The notes below the pieces were generated by a model that ran no database searches, was not told the DNA's origin, and was given only the letters and a program-made list of their open reading frames with translations. 59,707 nucleotides of DNA. It comes from Xanthomonas chitinilytica (GTDB lineage: Bacteria > Pseudomonadota > Gammaproteobacteria > Xanthomonadales > Xanthomonadaceae). The DNA lies in NCBI RefSeq assembly GCF_026107455.2, contig NZ_JAPCHY010000018.1, forward strand, positions 1-59,707, read 5' to 3'. Made by a program: the position numbers and the translations under genes. Below are positions 17,029 to 26,196 of this stretch, in pieces; positions within the stretch are counted from its first letter, which is position 1; every line of letters starts with the position of its first letter.

Positions 17029-17924
17029 CCGCGCCGTACCCGCGCCAGGGTGATGACCACCACGCCGGCCAGGATCACCGCCATCGCGCCGAGGTCGCTG
17101 GCGCCGAAGCGCTCGCCGGCCAGCCACGCGCCCAAGGCCACGGCGATCACCGGATTGACGTAGGCGTAGCTGCTGGCCAGCACCGGGCGCACGTTGTGCA
17201 GCAACCAGACGTAGGCGGTGAAGGCGACGATCGAGCCGAACACGCACAGGTAGCCCACCGCCAGCACGCCCTGCAGCGACGGCAAGCCGTGCAGGCGCTC
17301 GCCGCCGAGCAGTCCGGCCGTCATCAGCAGCGCGCCGCCGCACAGCATCTGCCCGGCCGCGGTCATGAACGGCGACGGCAGGTCGCGCCCGCGCGACCAG
17401 ATCGAACCGGCCGCCCAGCCGATCGGCGCGATCAGCAGGAACACCAGCCCGCGCGGGGTGGCGGTCAGGCTGCTGCCGGCGTTGAGCCACAGCACGCCGG
17501 CGAAGCCGATGGCGATGCCCAGCCATTCGCCGCGGCCCACGCGCTGCCCGCGGAAGGCGGAGAACAGCGCCATCCACAGCGGCACCGAGGCCACCGCCAC
17601 CGCCGCCAGCCCGGAGGACACGTCGCGCTCGGCCAGCACCACCATGCCGTTGCCCAGGAACAGCAGCGCCAGTCCCATCACCGCCAGCGTCGGCCACTGC
17701 GCGCGGGTCGGCGGCGCCACCCCGCGCCAGCGCAGCACCGCGTACAGCACCGCACCGGCCACGACGAAGCGCAGCCCGGAAATCACCGACAGCGGCGGCA
17801 GCCCGCTTTCCAGCGCGAAGCGGATGCCCAGGTAGGTGGAGCCCCAGACCACGTAGACCAGCAGCAGGGCGACGACGACAAGGCCGCCACGAGGGGCAGC
17901 CGAAGCGGAAACGGGAGCAGGCAT
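17025..17924 (-). CDS. YedA-type EamA/DMT transporter
   Basis: A 299-residue drug/metabolite transporter with ten predicted helices in two EamA repeats. The start VVVALLLVYVVWGSTYLGIRFALE and the second-half motif VLASSYAYVNPVIAVALGAWL are typical of YedA-like exporters of amino acids or other metabolites. ATG 17924 is used; a TTG nine codons upstream (17951) is possible. It is paired with rarD downstream, and the SMR gene next to it encodes a third small-molecule exporter. Confidence 0.88.
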   Translation of the reverse strand: MPAPVSASAAPRGGLVVVALLLVYVVWGSTYLGIRFALESGLPPLSVISGLRFVVAGAVLYAVLRWRGVAPPTRAQWPTLAVMGLALLFLGNGMVVLAERDVSSGLAAVAVASVPLWMALFSAFRGQRVGRGEWLGIAIGFAGVLWLNAGSSLTATPRGLVFLLIAPIGWAAGSIWSRGRDLPSPFMTAAGQMLCGGALLMTAGLLGGERLHGLPSLQGVLAVGYLCVFGSIVAFTAYVWLLHNVRPVLASSYAYVNPVIAVALGAWLAGERFGASDLGAMAVILAGVVVITLARVRRG

Positions 17925-18024
17925 GGGATCGACCGACAGGGAGTGCGGCAATTCTAGGACAGGAGCGCGAGCGGCCGCCGCCGCACCGGTGGAACGCCCG
18001 GTTGCACCCGCCGGCCGGCCGCGG

Positions 18025-18357
18025 TCAGTGCCGCACGCTGGCCGAGAACAGGTTGATCACCACCCCCCCGGCGACGATCAGGCCGATGCCGGCCAGCGCG
18101 GGCAGGTCCAGCCGTTGCCCGAACGCGAGCAGGCCGATCAATGCGATCAGCACGATGCCGGCGCCGGCCCAGACCGCGTAGGCGATTCCCACCGGCAGCG
18201 TGCGCAACGCCAGCGACAGGCAATAGAACGCCAGCGCGTAACAGACCGCCACCGCCAGCGACGGCCACAGCCGGGTGAAGCCGGCGGCGCTCTTCAGGAA
18301 CGAGGTGCCCACCACCTCGGCGATCACCGCGATCGCCAGATACCACCAGTGCGACAT
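18025..18357 (-). CDS. SMR-family small multidrug exporter
   Basis: A 110-residue four-helix membrane protein of the EmrE/SugE family. The conserved membrane glutamate is Glu14 in IAEVVGTSFLKSA, and the GIAYAVWAGAG motif of helix 3 is intact. Members work as antiparallel dimers exchanging cationic compounds for protons. Residues after GIAYAVW favour the EmrE-like multidrug group over the guanidinium exporters, though this is a weak call. It ends 100 bp before the YedA-type gene on the same strand. Confidence 0.9.
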   Translation of the reverse strand: MSHWWYLAIAVIAEVVGTSFLKSAAGFTRLWPSLAVAVCYALAFYCLSLALRTLPVGIAYAVWAGAGIVLIALIGLLAFGQRLDLPALAGIGLIVAGGVVINLFSASVRH

Positions 18358-18384
18358 GGCCTTTCCTCCGCGGCGGCGGCCGGC

Positions 18385-20037
18385 TCAGCGGCGCGCCGCC
18401 TCGCTGCGTTCGCGTGCCGCGCGGAACTCCGAATCCTCCTCCCAGTGCGGCCAGCGCCGGCTGTTGGCCAGCTCCGCGCCCAGGTCGTAGACCAGCAGGG
18501 TGTCGGCGGCATGCCCGGCCGGGTCCCAGCTGGGCGTCCACGCGTCGCAGGGCTGGTGGTAGCAGTCGGCGAAGTACTTCTCGCGCAGCGCGCGGCCGGC
18601 GGCCACGCCGCCGTCGCGCCTGTCCAGGCCGGGACCGATGGTGATCGCCGGCACCCCGAGGCGGGCGAAGGCGAAGTGGTCGGCACGGTAGAAGAAGCCG
18701 GCCTCCAGGTTCGGGTCGGGCGAATAGGCGCGGCCGCGCGCCTTGGCCACGCGCTCCAGGTCGCCTTCCAGCGACACCCGGCCCTTGCCCCAGGAGGCGA
18801 TGTCGCGGGTCGGCCCGTCCGGGCTGAACATCTCGATGTTGAGCACCGCGGCGGTCTTCTCCAGCGGCGCCAGCGGATGCGCGGCGTAGTAGCTGGCGCC
18901 GAGCAGGCCCTTCTCCTCGGCGGTGAGCGCGACGAAGTACAGCGTGCGCTGCGGTTGCGGGCCGGCGGCGAACACCCGCGCCAGTTCCAGCACCGAGGCC
19001 ACGCCGGTGGCGTTGTCGATGGCGCCGCGGCGGATGCGGTCGCCGCGCTCGTCGGGCTGGCCGATGCCGAACGCGTCCCAGTGCGCGGAGAAGATCACCG
19101 CCTCGTCGGCATGCGCGCCGCCGGGCAGCCTGGCCACCACGTTGCGGGTCACCACCCGCTCGCGCTTGAGCGCGAAGTCCACCGACAGCGTGGCGTCGCC
19201 CAGCGCCAGCGGCCGGAAATCGGCCCGCTGCGCCTTGCGCTTCTCCGCCTCGAAATCGAGCCCGGCGCCGGCGAAGATCGACTCGGCCAGCGCCCGCTGC
19301 ATCCAGCCGCGCACCGGCACGTGCTGCGCCAGCGCGTCGGCCTCGTCGCGCTCGATGTCGAACAACGGCGACAGTCCCGAACTCTTGACCGTGGCCCAGC
19401 CGTAGGCCGCCGGCGCGGTTTCGTGCACGATCAGCACGCCGGCGGCGCCGCGGCGCGCGGCTTCCTCGAACTTGTAGGTCCAGCGGCCGTAGTAGGTCAC
19501 CGCCCGGCCGTCGAACGCACCGGGCTGGTCGCTCTCGAAATCGGCGTCGTTGATCAGCACCACCATGACCTTGCCGCGCAGGTCGACGTCCTTGTAGTCG
19601 TTCCAGCCGCGCTCGGGCGCGTCGATGCCATAGCCGACGAATACCAGCGGCGCCTGCTCCAGCGCCACCCGTTGCTGCGGCCGCAGGCTCTGCAGGGTCA
19701 CGTCCTCGCCGTTGACCAGCGTGCGCGCCTGGCCGCCGGCCTGCAGCGACGCCGTCACCGGCCCGTCCACCTGCGCCCGCACCAGCGGCACCGGCTGCAC
19801 CCAGCCGCCGTCGCTGCCGCCGGGCTGCAGGCCGGATTTGCGGAATTCCCCGACCAGGTAATCGACCGTGCGCTGCTCGCCCGGCGTGGCCGGGGCGCGG
19901 CCTTCGAACTCGTCCGAGGCGAGGATGCGCACATGGCGCGACAGCGCTTCGGGATCGATGCCGCCGCCGGGCAGGTCGTTGGCCGCGCAGGCGATGCCGC
20001 CCACGAACAGGCAGGAGGACAACAGCAGCATGCGCAT
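18385..20037 (-). CDS. Secreted M28-family aminopeptidase
   Basis: A zinc aminopeptidase of about 550 residues with a signal peptide (MRMLLLSSCLFVGGIACAAND). A PA domain occupies about residues 140-260, and the M28 catalytic region contains the zinc ligands and base: SAHWDAFG (His, with Asp), IDNATG (Asp), TAEEKGLLG (catalytic Glu and ligand Glu), NIEMFSPDG and a late His in CYHQPCD. It should remove N-terminal residues from peptides in the periplasm or outside the cell. ATG 20037 gives the best signal peptide; GTG 20046 lies three codons upstream. Xanthomonads commonly carry several such secreted peptidases for protein scavenging. Confidence 0.9.
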   Translation of the reverse strand: MRMLLLSSCLFVGGIACAANDLPGGGIDPEALSRHVRILASDEFEGRAPATPGEQRTVDYLVGEFRKSGLQPGGSDGGWVQPVPLVRAQVDGPVTASLQAGGQARTLVNGEDVTLQSLRPQQRVALEQAPLVFVGYGIDAPERGWNDYKDVDLRGKVMVVLINDADFESDQPGAFDGRAVTYYGRWTYKFEEAARRGAAGVLIVHETAPAAYGWATVKSSGLSPLFDIERDEADALAQHVPVRGWMQRALAESIFAGAGLDFEAEKRKAQRADFRPLALGDATLSVDFALKRERVVTRNVVARLPGGAHADEAVIFSAHWDAFGIGQPDERGDRIRRGAIDNATGVASVLELARVFAAGPQPQRTLYFVALTAEEKGLLGASYYAAHPLAPLEKTAAVLNIEMFSPDGPTRDIASWGKGRVSLEGDLERVAKARGRAYSPDPNLEAGFFYRADHFAFARLGVPAITIGPGLDRRDGGVAAGRALREKYFADCYHQPCDAWTPSWDPAGHAADTLLVYDLGAELANSRRWPHWEEDSEFRAARERSEAARR

Positions 20038-20097
20038 CGGGTTCACGGCAGATACCGGTGGGAGTGATCCGGCGATCTTACCGCTTCGCCCTGCCCC

Positions 20098-21159
20098 TCA
20101 CTGCCGCACGTACGGCGCCGGTGCGTTCTCCTGGCGCTTGCTGACCGCCTCGTCGTGGATCCGCTGCGCCTCCTCGCCGCTGATGCGATAGCGCGGGGCG
20201 AAATGCGGCAGCAACGTGCGCGACCAGGAACGGGTGATGCGCTTGCTCTCGTCCGGGCAACGCAGCGCCCGCGCCTCGGGCAGGCGGCCACTGGTCACGA
20301 CGCGCAGGTAACGCCCGGGATTGGCGCCATAGAGCATGCACATCAGGTTGAAGTAACGCTGCTCTCCCAGCGAATGCTCGTCCGCGTAATGCGAGAGGCG
20401 GTACCCCTCGTCGCTGCTGTTCACCAGGAAGAAGCTGCCCGCCAGCATCAGGTTGCCGGCCATCTCCGACTCGGACTCGTTGGGGTCGATGAAGGTCAGC
20501 ATCATCGTGGTCGCCAGCTGGTCCACCGCGTCCTCCTCGCGGCCGGTGATGTCCAGCTGCAGCTGGTCCACCAGCGCGTGCCCGGTCTCATGCAGCATGA
20601 TGAAGCGCAGGTTGGCCAGCAGGAAACGCACCATGTAGTCGCGGTCCAGCGTGCCCTCCTCGTCGGTGCCCAGCTGGGCGCCCAGCTTGGTCAGGTAGTC
20701 CACCATCTCGTAGCACAGCACCACCTCGCCGCGGTCCGGCGCGTAGTACGCGTTGACCTGGCCGCATTCGGCGGCCAGCAGGCGCAGCGGCCTGGGCAGC
20801 ATCAGGATGCCGTCGAGCGAGTTGACCTCGTTGAGCCGCTGGAGGATGTCCACGTCCCTGCTGAAGCTGTACACCTCCGACAGTTCGCTGCTGCGCGGCC
20901 GGACGTACTCGTATTCGAAACGCGGCCCGGTGGGCAGGTCCTCGCGCCTGACCGGCTCCTCGACCGCTACTGCCTCGGGTTCCGGTTCCGGCTCGGGTTC
21001 GGGCTCCGGCTCGATCTCGACCGGCTCGGGCTCGACCTGGGCTACCGTCGCCGCGACCGGTTGGCGGCCCTGCCACAGCACATATCCCAATCCCGCCGCC
21101 ACGCCGCTGACCACCATCAGCGCCACCAGCAACAACGTCACCACCACCTTGGACTTCAT
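20098..21159 (-). CDS. DUF4344-type putative metallopeptidase
   Basis: A 353-residue membrane-anchored protein. It has an N-terminal helix (residues 4-28), an acidic Pro-Glu repeat linker (about residues 43-62, alternating PE) that would act as an extended spacer, and a C-terminal domain with the zinc motif HETGH (residues 190-194). The surroundings (NAYYAPDRGEVVLCYEMVDYL before it, DITGREEDAVDQLAT after it) match the DUF4344 putative metallopeptidase family. ATG 21159 has an excellent GGAGGAG ribosome-binding site. The catalytic domain should face the periplasm. Substrate unknown. Confidence 0.85.
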   Translation of the reverse strand: MKSKVVVTLLLVALMVVSGVAAGLGYVLWQGRQPVAATVAQVEPEPVEIEPEPEPEPEPEPEAVAVEEPVRREDLPTGPRFEYEYVRPRSSELSEVYSFSRDVDILQRLNEVNSLDGILMLPRPLRLLAAECGQVNAYYAPDRGEVVLCYEMVDYLTKLGAQLGTDEEGTLDRDYMVRFLLANLRFIMLHETGHALVDQLQLDITGREEDAVDQLATTMMLTFIDPNESESEMAGNLMLAGSFFLVNSSDEGYRLSHYADEHSLGEQRYFNLMCMLYGANPGRYLRVVTSGRLPEARALRCPDESKRITRSWSRTLLPHFAPRYRISGEEAQRIHDEAVSKRQENAPAPYVRQ

Positions 21160-21448
21160 CCCTGCTCCTCCCTGGTCCTGTCCAACATCCTTGCCGACGC
21201 CGGGCATCCACCCGGCTCAAGCATCCGGCACTCCGCGATCCTGCCCCCGGTTCCCGCCCGGCCGGACGCCGGCCGATCGATGATGGGCCGGACGCCGATG
21301 GGCACGGGAAGCGGGCAGATGATGCCACGGCCGACGAAGCGCAGGACAGTCCGCGCGCACCACGCCCGCGCCGGCGCTCAGCCGGGTTTCGCGACCGGCA
21401 TCGCGGTCGCAGAGGACAAGCACGCCGCGCGGGCGCGACGGCCCGGGC

Positions 21449-22384
21449 TCAGCGCCGGTCGCGGTCCAGCCAGCAGCCCAGGCCCTGCGCATTGAGTTCG
21501 ATGTCGGTGGCCAGTACCCGCTCGACCGCGGCATCGTCGAGCCGGCAGCCGTGCGCGCGGGCGCGTTCGAGATACAGCGCGGTCAGCGCCGCGACCAGGC
21601 CGCGATGGCGGTCGGGGCGGTCGGCGCAGCTGCGGGCGATGGCGGTCATCGCCACGATCTGCTCGTCCAGGTCGGCGGCCAGTCGCTCCACCTCGCCGAC
21701 GCGGCCGTAGTGGGTCAGGTACATCGACTCGGGGCGGTAGGACAGCATCCGCGCGATCGAGGCGCGCATCGCCTCCGGCTCGAACTGCACCGGCGAGGAA
21801 GTGGGAACGACGAAGGCGCCGCGCTCGCTGTCCAGCTCGCGGTAGGACAGGCCGAAGGTGTCGCCACTGAACCAGCCGCGGCTGCGCGCGTCCCACACGC
21901 ACAGGTGGTGGCGGGCATGGCCGGGGGTGTCGATGCACAGCAGTTCGCGGCCGGCCAGCGACAGCCGGTGGCCGTCCTCGGCCACCACCACCCGCGCCGC
22001 CGGCACCGGCACGATCTCGCCGTAGCTGCGCGCCATCTCCGCCTCGCCGTAGACCGCGGTGGCGCCGGCGATCAGGCGCTCGGGATCGATCATGTGCGGC
22101 GCCCCGCGCGGGTGCACCAGCAGGCGCGCACCGGGCAGGTGCTGCATCAGCGCGCCGGCACCGCCGGCGTGGTCCAGGTGCACGTGGGTGAGGATCAGCC
22201 AATCGATGTCGGCCGGCGCCAGACCGGCCACGTCCAGCGCGGCCAGCATGCGCGGCACCGCCTGGCTGGTGCCGCAGTCGACGAAGGCGCCGCGGCCGTT
22301 CTCGACGATCAGGTAGGCGGCATCGAACTGCTCGCGCTGGAACGCGGTGTCGATGACATGGATGCTGGGGTCGCCTGGCGTCAT
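21449..22384 (-). CDS. MBL-fold metallo-hydrolase
   Basis: A protein of about 311 residues with the metallo-beta-lactamase fold. The metal motif THVHLDHAGG supplies His67, His69, Asp71 and His72, with further ligands in TPGHARHHLC and SGDTFGLSY. A C-terminal helical extension of about 90 residues follows. ATG 22384 is preferred; ATG 22414 would add ten residues. Such proteins hydrolyse thioesters or other esters; no substrate is evident and the gene is monocistronic. Confidence 0.85.
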   Translation of the reverse strand: MTPGDPSIHVIDTAFQREQFDAAYLIVENGRGAFVDCGTSQAVPRMLAALDVAGLAPADIDWLILTHVHLDHAGGAGALMQHLPGARLLVHPRGAPHMIDPERLIAGATAVYGEAEMARSYGEIVPVPAARVVVAEDGHRLSLAGRELLCIDTPGHARHHLCVWDARSRGWFSGDTFGLSYRELDSERGAFVVPTSSPVQFEPEAMRASIARMLSYRPESMYLTHYGRVGEVERLAADLDEQIVAMTAIARSCADRPDRHRGLVAALTALYLERARAHGCRLDDAAVERVLATDIELNAQGLGCWLDRDRR

Positions 22385-22477
22385 GCGCTCGGTCCGGAAC
22401 GGGCGGACCTCCATCCTAGCCGCGTCGCCGCCACCGCTTCGATGCGGCTTTGGTCGCAGGCATCTCCCGCCGCCGGC

Positions 22478-22774
22478 TCAGCCGCGCAGCAGCCGCATCC
22501 GCAGCATCAGCGCCAGCATCATCACCGCCAGGAACGCGCCGTAGGCATACAGCACCGCCAGCACCTGCCGCCAGATCGCGCCGGCCTGCGGATCGGCCAT
22601 GCCGGCGGCGTAGCCCCAGTGCATGGCGCCGATGCTGGCCAGCAGGGCCAGCGCCAGCACCGCGGCGTCGAACGCGCGCCGCGCGCGGTGGCGCGGCTGC
22701 CGCGGGAACCACCAGTACAGGCTGCCCAGCAATGCGAACCAGGGCAGGAACAGCAGCAGCGACAACCAGGCCAT
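22478..22774 (-). CDS. Small integral membrane protein
   Basis: A 98-residue protein with three hydrophobic segments (about residues 2-20, 36-56 and 66-92) separated by a basic, arginine-rich loop. No known domain is recognised. It is conserved-looking in codon use and sits between the MBL gene and trpS on the same strand, with a palindromic repeat just upstream. Function unknown. Confidence 0.65.
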   Translation of the reverse strand: MAWLSLLLFLPWFALLGSLYWWFPRQPRHRARRAFDAAVLALALLASIGAMHWGYAAGMADPQAGAIWRQVLAVLYAYGAFLAVMMLALMLRMRLLRG

Positions 22775-22809
22775 CGCGGGCTCCTTCGGGGATACTCGTG
22801 CCGCAACAT

Positions 22810-22863
22810 GCAGGAGCGACGTCAGTCGCGACCGGGGCTTTCCGGCAGGCCTGTCGCTCCTGC
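22810..22863. repeat. REP-like palindrome, copy 2
   Basis: GCAGGAGCGAC at 22810-22820 pairs with GTCGCTCCTGC at 22853-22863. The left arm continues as GTCAGTCGCGA, one base different from copy 1, while the right arm has lost that part, so this copy is degraded. It lies between trpS and the small membrane-protein gene. Confidence 0.75.
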
Positions 22864-22876
22864 ATCGCTCCCTGCC

Positions 22877-24163
22877 CTATTCGCGCAGCGCCTGCAATGC
22901 CGCCAGCACCGCGTCGACCCCGGCTTCCAGCTTGAACAGTTCGCTCTGCAGCGCATCCCCCTGTTCGGTCTGCTTGAGCACCGCGATCAGCTGGCCGGCA
23001 TCGCGCGGCGAATCGAAGCCCTCGCTCTGGATCAGCAGCTGGCCTTCGCCGTCGAGCAGCTTGAAGTAGAAGCGGCCGTCCTTCTCGCGGTACTGCTTGA
23101 ACAGCGGCAATGCCGCCTTGGCGGCAGCGGCGGGTTTGGCTGCATCACCGGCATGCGACAGGTCGCGCAGGCCCACGGCGTGGCGCAGCTCCTTCAGCAG
23201 CGGGATCGCGAACTGTTCGCGCAGCTGCTGGCCGCGCCTGCGCAGGATCGCCTCGATCTTCTCCGGCTCGGCCATCAGCGCCTCGTAGCGCGCGCGCAGC
23301 GGCGACAACTCGGCATCGATGCGCTCGAACAGCTGCTGCTTGGCCTCGCCCCAGCCGATGCCGTCGGCGAACGCCCGGGCGAACGCGGCGGTCTGCTCCG
23401 GTGTGGCGAACGCCTGGTACATCTGGAACAGCGCCGAGCCTTCCGTGTCCTTCGGCTCGCCGGGCGCGCGCGAATCGGTGAGGATCGAGAACACCAGCTT
23501 CTTGAGCTCCTCGCGCGGGGCGAACAGCGGGATGGTGTTGCCGTAGCTCTTGCTCATCTTGCGGCCGTCCAGCCCGGCCAGGGTGGCGACCTGCTCGTCG
23601 ATCACCACCTCCGGCAGCGGGAAATATTCCCTGCCGTAGACATGGTTGAAGCGCTGGCCGAAATCGCGCGCCATCTCGATGTGCTGGATCTGGTCGCGGC
23701 CCACCGGCACCCGGTTGGCCTTGAAGATCAGGATGTCGGCGGCCATCAGCACCGGGTACATGAACAGCCCGGCGCTGACGCCGGCATCGTCGTCCAGCTG
23801 CTCCTCGCGGTTCTTGTCCACCGCCGCCTTGTAGGCATGGGCGCGGTTGAGGATGCCCTTGCTGGCGACCACGGTCAGGAACCACATCAGCTCGGTGGTC
23901 TCGGGAATGTCGCTCTGCCGGTAGAACCACACCTTGTCCGGATCCAGCCCGCACGCCAGCCAGCTGGCGGCGATCTCCAGGGTCGAGCGCTGGGTCCGCT
24001 CCGGTTCCTGCGCCTTGATCAGGCTGTGCAGGTCGGCCAGGAAGAAGAAGCTCTCGATGTCCGAGGCCTGGCTGGCGGCGATGGCCGGGCGGATGGCGCC
24101 GACGTAGTTGCCCAGGTGGGGAGTGCCGGAGGGGGTGATGCCGGTGAGGACGCGGGTAGTCAT
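22877..24163 (-). CDS. trpS: Tryptophan-tRNA ligase
   Basis: A 428-residue class I aminoacyl-tRNA synthetase that charges tRNA-Trp. The HIGH-equivalent is TPSGTPHLGNYVG, the KMSKS loop is GRKMSKSYGN, and the tryptophan-pocket segment is FMYPVLMAADIL. It is about 90 residues longer than the 335-residue enteric enzyme. After an alanine-rich linker comes a C-terminal domain with FYFKLLDGEGQLLIQSEGFDS, which looks like a YegP/DUF1508-type fold; this extension is usual for Xanthomonadaceae TrpS. ATG 24163 is the clear start. Confidence 0.95.
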   Translation of the reverse strand: MTTRVLTGITPSGTPHLGNYVGAIRPAIAASQASDIESFFFLADLHSLIKAQEPERTQRSTLEIAASWLACGLDPDKVWFYRQSDIPETTELMWFLTVVASKGILNRAHAYKAAVDKNREEQLDDDAGVSAGLFMYPVLMAADILIFKANRVPVGRDQIQHIEMARDFGQRFNHVYGREYFPLPEVVIDEQVATLAGLDGRKMSKSYGNTIPLFAPREELKKLVFSILTDSRAPGEPKDTEGSALFQMYQAFATPEQTAAFARAFADGIGWGEAKQQLFERIDAELSPLRARYEALMAEPEKIEAILRRRGQQLREQFAIPLLKELRHAVGLRDLSHAGDAAKPAAAAKAALPLFKQYREKDGRFYFKLLDGEGQLLIQSEGFDSPRDAGQLIAVLKQTEQGDALQSELFKLEAGVDAVLAALQALRE

Positions 24164-24271
24164 GCAGGAAAGTGACGGGCAGTTGAACCGCGCCAGTTTA
24201 CCCCCGCGCGGCAAACCCCGTTGGCCGCCGCCGGGCGTTTGCATGTCGGCCCCCAACCTGGAGCTCCCGCC

Positions 24272-25060
24272 ATGTCACGCCTGCTCGCCTGCCTGCTGCC
24301 CCTCCTGCTGCTGTGCGGATTCCGCTCCGCCGCCGCTCCCGCCGACGGCCCGGTGTCGCTGTCGGTGATCGACCGCGACAGCGGCCACGACCTGCCCCAG
24401 CACCTGCACCGCGGCCAGCGCTGGGTGGCCGGCGCTCCCGGCCATCGCTATGCCGTGCGCCTGCGCAACCACAGCGCGCAACGGGTGCTGGTGGTGCTGT
24501 CGGTGGATGGCGTCAACGCCATCACCGGCGCCACCGCCTCGCCGCAGCAGGCCGGCTACGTGCTCGAACCCTGGCAGACCAGCGAGATCACCGGCTGGCG
24601 CAAGTCGCACGCCGAGGTCGCGCAGTTCGTGTTCACCGACCATGGCGACAGCTACGCCAGCCGCACCGGGCGCCCGGCCAACGTCGGCGTGATCGGCGCG
24701 GCGGTATTCCGCGAGAAACCCCGGGTGGCGCTGCCCACGCCGCGCCCGGCGATCGCCCATCCGTCCGCGCCGCCGGCGCCGGCGTCGCGGGCGGCGATGG
24801 AAAGCGCCGCCGACGTATCTCCCACGGCCAAGGCCCGGGACCGCCAGCAGCTGGGCACCGGCCATGGCGAGCGCGAATGGTCCGCGTCCTCCGCCACCAC
24901 GTTCGACCGCGCCAGCGACCGTCCCGCCCAGCTCGTCGAAGTGCGCTACGACGACGAATCTCGCCTGGTCGCGCTCGGCGTGCTGCCGCGCTGGCGGCCG
25001 TCCGCACCGCAGGCGTTTCCGTCCGGCTTCGTCGCCGATCCGCCGCCGCGCCGGCGCTGA
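24272..25060 (+). CDS. Conserved secreted hypothetical protein
   Basis: A 262-residue protein with a signal peptide (about residues 1-22). A first domain of about 130 residues (RNHSAQRVLVVLSVDGVNAITGATASPQQAGYVL, then a basic region ending HGDSYASRTGRPANVGVIGAAVF) is followed by a Pro/Ala linker and a short C-terminal beta segment. The first domain resembles proteins that place VDGxNxxTG motifs in a beta-sandwich, but I cannot name a function. It is divergent from trpS and shares a bidirectional hairpin with the csbD-like gene. Confidence 0.75.
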   Translation: MSRLLACLLPLLLLCGFRSAAAPADGPVSLSVIDRDSGHDLPQHLHRGQRWVAGAPGHRYAVRLRNHSAQRVLVVLSVDGVNAITGATASPQQAGYVLEPWQTSEITGWRKSHAEVAQFVFTDHGDSYASRTGRPANVGVIGAAVFREKPRVALPTPRPAIAHPSAPPAPASRAAMESAADVSPTAKARDRQQLGTGHGEREWSASSATTFDRASDRPAQLVEVRYDDESRLVALGVLPRWRPSAPQAFPSGFVADPPPRRR

Positions 25061-25075
25061 CCGCGGCGCCCAAAC

Positions 25076-25102
25076 GCAACGGGCCGCAGAGCGGCCCGTT
25101 GC
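25076..25102. terminator. Bidirectional hairpin between convergent genes
   Basis: GCAACGGGCCGC pairs perfectly with GCGGCCCGTTGC over a 3-base loop, giving a 12-bp stem. It lies between the convergent stop codons of the secreted protein and the csbD-like gene and probably ends both transcripts. T-runs are absent. Confidence 0.7.
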
Positions 25103-25132
25103 ATCGCATGCCGGCGCAAACGCCAGGGGCGC

Positions 25133-25354
25133 TTACTTGTAGTCCGGGTACTCCTCGCGCAGCGCCTTCTCGAAATGGCGCACCTCGGTCTCGGCGCGGT
25201 CACGCGCCCAGCCATAGCGTTCCTGCAGGCGCCCGGAGAGGTATTCGGCATTGCCCTCGGCGACCTTGAAGTCGTCGTCGGTCAGGTCGCCCCACTTGGC
25301 CTGCGCCTTGCCCTTGAGCTGGGACCACTTGCCGGAAATGATGTCTTTGTTCAT
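25133..25354 (-). CDS. CsbD-family stress protein
   Basis: A 73-residue soluble protein of the CsbD family. It has the diagnostic start [22 protein letters not shown], the LTDDDF box and the helical [16 protein letters not shown] repeat region. CsbD-like proteins are induced by general stress or phosphate limitation; their molecular role is unknown. It has a good GAGGAG ribosome-binding site and is transcribed alone. Confidence 0.93.
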   Translation of the reverse strand: MNKDIISGKWSQLKGKAQAKWGDLTDDDFKVAEGNAEYLSGRLQERYGWARDRAETEVRHFEKALREEYPDYK

Positions 25355-25730
25355 CTCGTTGCTCCTCATGGCGGCAAATCCGCCGCCACGACAGCCTGCG
25401 ACAACGCGCGTGCGCAAGCGGTCAAGCGTTCGTCAGGCGATGCTCACCTCGTTGAACGGTTATGCATCCGCCATCGCGGCACGGAGCAGGCGCAGCGCAG
25501 GGAGAGAGCGGTCTTCCGGCCTACCGGGCAGCTTCCCGAGCCTGAACCATCGGGTTGCACACGCCACGATCCGGCACTCACCGCAGCCGACGCAACCGAC
25601 CTGCGCGCCGCCGCGCCAGGCTTCCAGGAACCGGCGACGCTTGCGCTTGAACGCATCCGGCTGGCACCAGCAGGCCGGGGCCGCGCGGGATCGGCAGGTC
25701 CGGCGAATCGGGGCCGTGGCGGTCGCGCAG

Positions 25731-25907
25731 CTAGCGCGCATGCAGGTCCGGGGTGATGACGTCCTCGCACATCACCTCGCTGCCGGGATGCAGGCGCTGG
25801 GAGTCGGCGGTGATCGCGGCGAACACCTCGCCGTCGACGGTGACGTGGATGCGCAGGCGAGCGCCTCGCCCTGCGCCGGGTAGCGCTGCACGTCGCCACG
25901 CGCCGGC
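25731..25907 (-). pseudogene. Unidentified conserved-looking gene fragment
   Basis: On the minus strand the frame ending at 25731 reads IHVTVDGEVFAAITADSQRLHPGSEVMCEDVITPDLHAR, which has natural protein composition. Just upstream (about 25870-25907) the coherent continuation GDVQRYPAQGEALA is in another frame, implying a frameshift. No start codon serves both parts. I do not recognise the family. The fragment overlaps the edge of the reductase remnant on the other strand, so this whole kilobase looks like gene debris. Confidence 0.35.
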
Positions 25908-25927
25908 CGCGAAACAGGCCGTGCGCG

Positions 25928-26146
25928 GGGGCACCGTCAACACCATCTCGATCTCGCCGGCTGCATCGCCCGCCAGGCGATCAGCGGCTTTCCGCCGGAC
26001 GTGCTCGAACGCCTCGCCTCGGTGCCGCTGCGGCGCCTGGGCCGGCCGGAGGACGTGGCCGGGTTGTGCGCGTGGCTGGCCGCGGACGAGGCGGCCTCTC
26101 GACCGGTGCGGACTATCCGGTCAACGGCCGCCCGCACATGCGCTGA
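25928..26146 (+). pseudogene. Acetoacetyl-CoA reductase (PhbB-like SDR), 3' remnant
   Basis: The plus strand preserves the last third of a PhbB-type short-chain reductase. TVNTIS then a damaged Pro-Gly stretch, ARQAISGFPPDVLERLASVPLRRLGRPEDVAGLCAWLAADEAA, then after a one-base frameshift near 26098 STGADYPVNGRPHMR and TGA. PhbB enzymes reduce acetoacetyl-CoA in polyhydroxybutyrate synthesis and end in GADxxVNGGxHM. The catalytic Ser-Tyr-Lys region and start are missing, so it is inactive. It suggests that a PHB-related locus decayed here. Confidence 0.6.
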
Positions 26147-26196
26147 CGCGGCGTTTTCGGCGCGTTCCCGGGTGCCCTTGTTGCCGCTCGAAAAGC

